A stretch of 18,384 bases of DNA. It comes from an uncultured Eubacteriales bacterium. GTDB lineage: Bacteria; Bacillota; Clostridia; Oscillospirales; UBA644. The notes beneath the pieces are model-generated. The model saw only the letters and a list, made by a program, of their open reading frames with translations. It did no database searches and was not told the origin of the DNA. Each line of letters begins with the position of its first letter. Position 1 is the stretch's first letter. Made by a program: the position numbers and the translations under genes. The DNA lies in contig CAUHAO010000028.1 in NCBI GenBank assembly GCA_959604355.1, positions 1 to 18,384 of the forward strand. Direction: 5' to 3'. Positions 16,581 to 18,384 of the stretch are shown in pieces.

Positions 16581-18275
16581 ATGAAAACGATTCTTGTAGG
16601 AATAAACAGTAAGTTCTCTCATACGATGCTCTCCGTGCGCTGTCTCGCGTCTTATGCCCACAGCGTCGGTATCGGCTGCGAAATACGTGAATATACCATA
16701 AACAACCGTACCGAAAACATAATTCAGTCTCTTTATCTTGAAAAGGCGGATGTATACGCCTTTTCTTGCTATATATTCAACATAGAACATGTACGGAAGG
16801 TTGCCGCGGCGCTGAAAAAACTGCTTCCGTCGTCAACGGTCGTTTTCGGCGGGCCGGAGGTTTCATATGAAGCGGAAACGTTCATGCGCGCCAATCCTTT
16901 CGTCGATTTCGTGCTTCGCGGTGAGGGGGAGAAAACCTTTGCGTCTTTCATCTCTGCTTTTGACGGCAAAGACGCGGTGAAAAAACGTCTTTATGCCGAA
17001 AGGGAAAAAGGCGTATCATTTTTGCTTGATAATGAATTTGTGTTTAACGGATTTCCGGAGCCCGTGTGCGACCTCGATGAATTCCCGTTTCCGTATGAGG
17101 AAGATCTTTTCTCGCTTTCTGAGCGTATATTGTATTACGAAAGCTCTCGCGGATGCCCGTTCAGATGTTCGTATTGCCTGTCGTCGGTCGACTGCACCGT
17201 GCGCGCAAGAAGCCTGACTCGGGTGAAAGAGGATCTGTCTCGCTTCCTTGATGCGAAAGTCCGCCTCGTTAAATTCGTTGACCGTACGTTCAATTACGAC
17301 AACGTCCGTGCTTTTGAAATAATGAAATTTCTGCATGATAACGATAACGGCGTAACCTCGTTCCACTTCGAGATCGCGGCATGGCGTTTTACCGATGAGA
17401 TGATGGATTTTCTGCGGAATATTCCGCGCAAAAATCTTTTTCAATTTGAAGTAGGCATTCAGTCCACAAACCCTCAGACGCTCGAGGCGATCGACCGCCA
17501 TGCGAACACGGAAACGCTGTTTGAACGCGTCAAAAAGCTCATCGGAACGGGATTTCACGTTCATGTCGATCTTATATGCGGTCTGCCGTATGAGGACTAC
17601 GCAAGCTTCGGCAGATCTTTCAACGATGTGTATTCGCTCGGAGCGGCGTGTGTGCAGCTCGGATTTCTTAAAGTGCTTAAAGGTGCACCGATATCGCTTC
17701 AGAATGAACACGGAAATGTTTTTAACAGCGATCCGCCGTACGAGATAATGTATAATAAGTACATTTCGTTTGATGATGTCATTCGCCTGAAAAGGGTTGA
17801 GGAACTGGTTGAACTTTATTATAACTCGGGACTTTGTTCTTTTCTGTCGGCTGAGGATATTAGAAAGAACTTTTCTCTTGAACCGTTTTCTTTTTTTGAA
17901 ATGTTTTCCGAATATCTCGTTCCGTCTGGTTTCTTCGATGTCGCTCATAAAACCCTGTCGTTGTTCGATATGCTGTATGACTTCCTCATATATATAGACG
18001 CGGCGGAATGTGTCGTGCAGGAACTTTGTGCGTATGATTTCTACCGTTTCGGTAAAGCAGGGGTATGTCCGCGCTGGTTAAAGATACTACCCAACAGAGA
18101 GCTTCACCGAAAAATCTTTTCAGATCCTGCTCTGCTTTCGGAGATCATCGCCTGCCCGGAGTCTGAGATCGGGAGTTTTATAAAAAACTGCCATCGTGAT
18201 TCTGAGGTCGTTTCCTTCCGAGACCGTAACGTTTTGTTCCTGTATGGCAGAGGACACCGTGCTGTAACATTTTGA
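16581..18275 (+). CDS. B12-binding-type radical SAM protein with DUF4080-like C-terminus
   Basis: Predicted iron-sulfur enzyme that cleaves S-adenosylmethionine to start radical chemistry; its substrate is not known. The 564-residue product has three parts. Residues about 1-150 form a Rossmann-like cobalamin-binding-type domain (VFGGPEVSYEAE, then FVLRGEGEKTF), but the canonical DxHxxG cobalamin ligand motif is not apparent; KFSHTML near residue 13 is the closest. The radical SAM core starts at about residue 185 with RGCPFRCSYC, the cysteines being Cys192, Cys196 and Cys199. It continues through FEVGIQSTNPQTL and HVDLICGLPYED. The C-terminal about 160 residues resemble the DUF4080 domain. The gene begins 1 nt after the ychF stop and has no good ribosome-binding site, so translation probably depends on re-initiation after ychF. 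Later functions such as methylation or tRNA modification cannot be assigned. Confidence 0.88.
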   Translation: MKTILVGINSKFSHTMLSVRCLASYAHSVGIGCEIREYTINNRTENIIQSLYLEKADVYAFSCYIFNIEHVRKVAAALKKLLPSSTVVFGGPEVSYEAETFMRANPFVDFVLRGEGEKTFASFISAFDGKDAVKKRLYAEREKGVSFLLDNEFVFNGFPEPVCDLDEFPFPYEEDLFSLSERILYYESSRGCPFRCSYCLSSVDCTVRARSLTRVKEDLSRFLDAKVRLVKFVDRTFNYDNVRAFEIMKFLHDNDNGVTSFHFEIAAWRFTDEMMDFLRNIPRKNLFQFEVGIQSTNPQTLEAIDRHANTETLFERVKKLIGTGFHVHVDLICGLPYEDYASFGRSFNDVYSLGAACVQLGFLKVLKGAPISLQNEHGNVFNSDPPYEIMYNKYISFDDVIRLKRVEELVELYYNSGLCSFLSAEDIRKNFSLEPFSFFEMFSEYLVPSGFFDVAHKTLSLFDMLYDFLIYIDAAECVVQELCAYDFYRFGKAGVCPRWLKILPNRELHRKIFSDPALLSEIIACPESEIGSFIKNCHRDSEVVSFRDRNVLFLYGRGHRAVTF

Positions 18276-18331
18276 GAGCCGAGGTAACGATTTATGACAC
18301 AAAAACTGTTTGGGTTTACAAATATGTTACA
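18263..18331. repeat. Inverted repeat around the radical SAM stop codon
   Basis: TGTAACAT (18263-18270) and ATGTTACA (18324-18331) are perfect 8-bp inverted repeats separated by 53 nt. The left arm is in the last codons of the radical SAM gene and the right arm is 20 nt upstream of the next promoter. The separation is long for a terminator and no T-tract follows. Confidence 0.35.
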
Positions 18332-18351
18332 ATAAAAAGTAAAAAAAGGGG

Positions 18352-18380
18352 TTGACAAAACGAAAAAGGTGTGGTATACT
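18352..18380 (+). promoter_or_regulatory. Strong promoter for a gene outside the window
   Basis: TTGACA (18352-18357) is a perfect -35. TATACT (18375-18380) follows after 17 nt, with TGG before it as an extended -10. An A-rich stretch (18331-18347) lies just upstream, like an UP element. The start would be just past the right edge. The downstream gene is not visible. Confidence 0.85.
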
Positions 18381-18384
18381 ATAT

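Overview
The window is a chromosomal housekeeping segment from a low-to-moderate GC member of the Firmicutes, most likely class Clostridia and possibly an uncultured gut lineage. The evidence is protein-level: the longer Gram-positive form of S12, an RpoB with an acidic C-terminal tail, a B12-type radical SAM protein with a DUF4080-like C-terminus, and a TSCPD-domain protein of the TIGR03905 type. Purine-rich Shine-Dalgarno sites (GGAGG type) precede most genes. No mobile elements, CRISPR arrays, tRNAs or rRNAs were seen. I cannot name a genus from the sequence.

Layout. Positions 1-283 (minus) hold the start of a Gfo/Idh/MocA-type oxidoreductase that runs off the left edge. A 382-bp AT-rich divergent region follows, with a perfect-consensus promoter for rpoB. 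Then come rpoB and rpoC (666-8073), a promoter and structured leader, and the str cluster rpsL-rpsG-fusA-tuf (8337-12772). A very strong intrinsic terminator closes the cluster. A convergent minus-strand operon follows: rlmH, then a small TSCPD protein, then a phosphohexomutase (15305 down to 12915). Divergent from it is a plus-strand pair, ychF and a B12-binding-type radical SAM gene (15482-18275), joined with a 1-nt gap. The last 35 bases hold a strong promoter for a gene outside the window.

How the genes work together. The left two thirds encode core gene expression: the two catalytic RNA polymerase subunits, two small-subunit ribosomal proteins, and the two main elongation GTPases. RlmH (23S rRNA methylation) and YchF (a ribosome-associated P-loop NTPase) add to the translation theme. 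The phosphohexomutase belongs to sugar-phosphate metabolism. The roles of the TSCPD protein and the radical SAM protein are not known.

What stands out. There is no obvious new multi-protein system here. The unusual features are mostly in non-coding DNA and in a few residues. Most junctions in the rpoBC and str clusters carry a hairpin, several overlapping stop codons or ribosome-binding sites. The tuf start site has two mutually exclusive hairpins, one of which places the Shine-Dalgarno in its loop. rpoB is separated from rplL and has its own near-ideal promoter. The L7Ae-like gene often found between rpoC and rpsL is absent. S12 carries Arg where a streptomycin-sensitive Lys is usual. EF-Tu and YchF deviate from well-conserved motifs.
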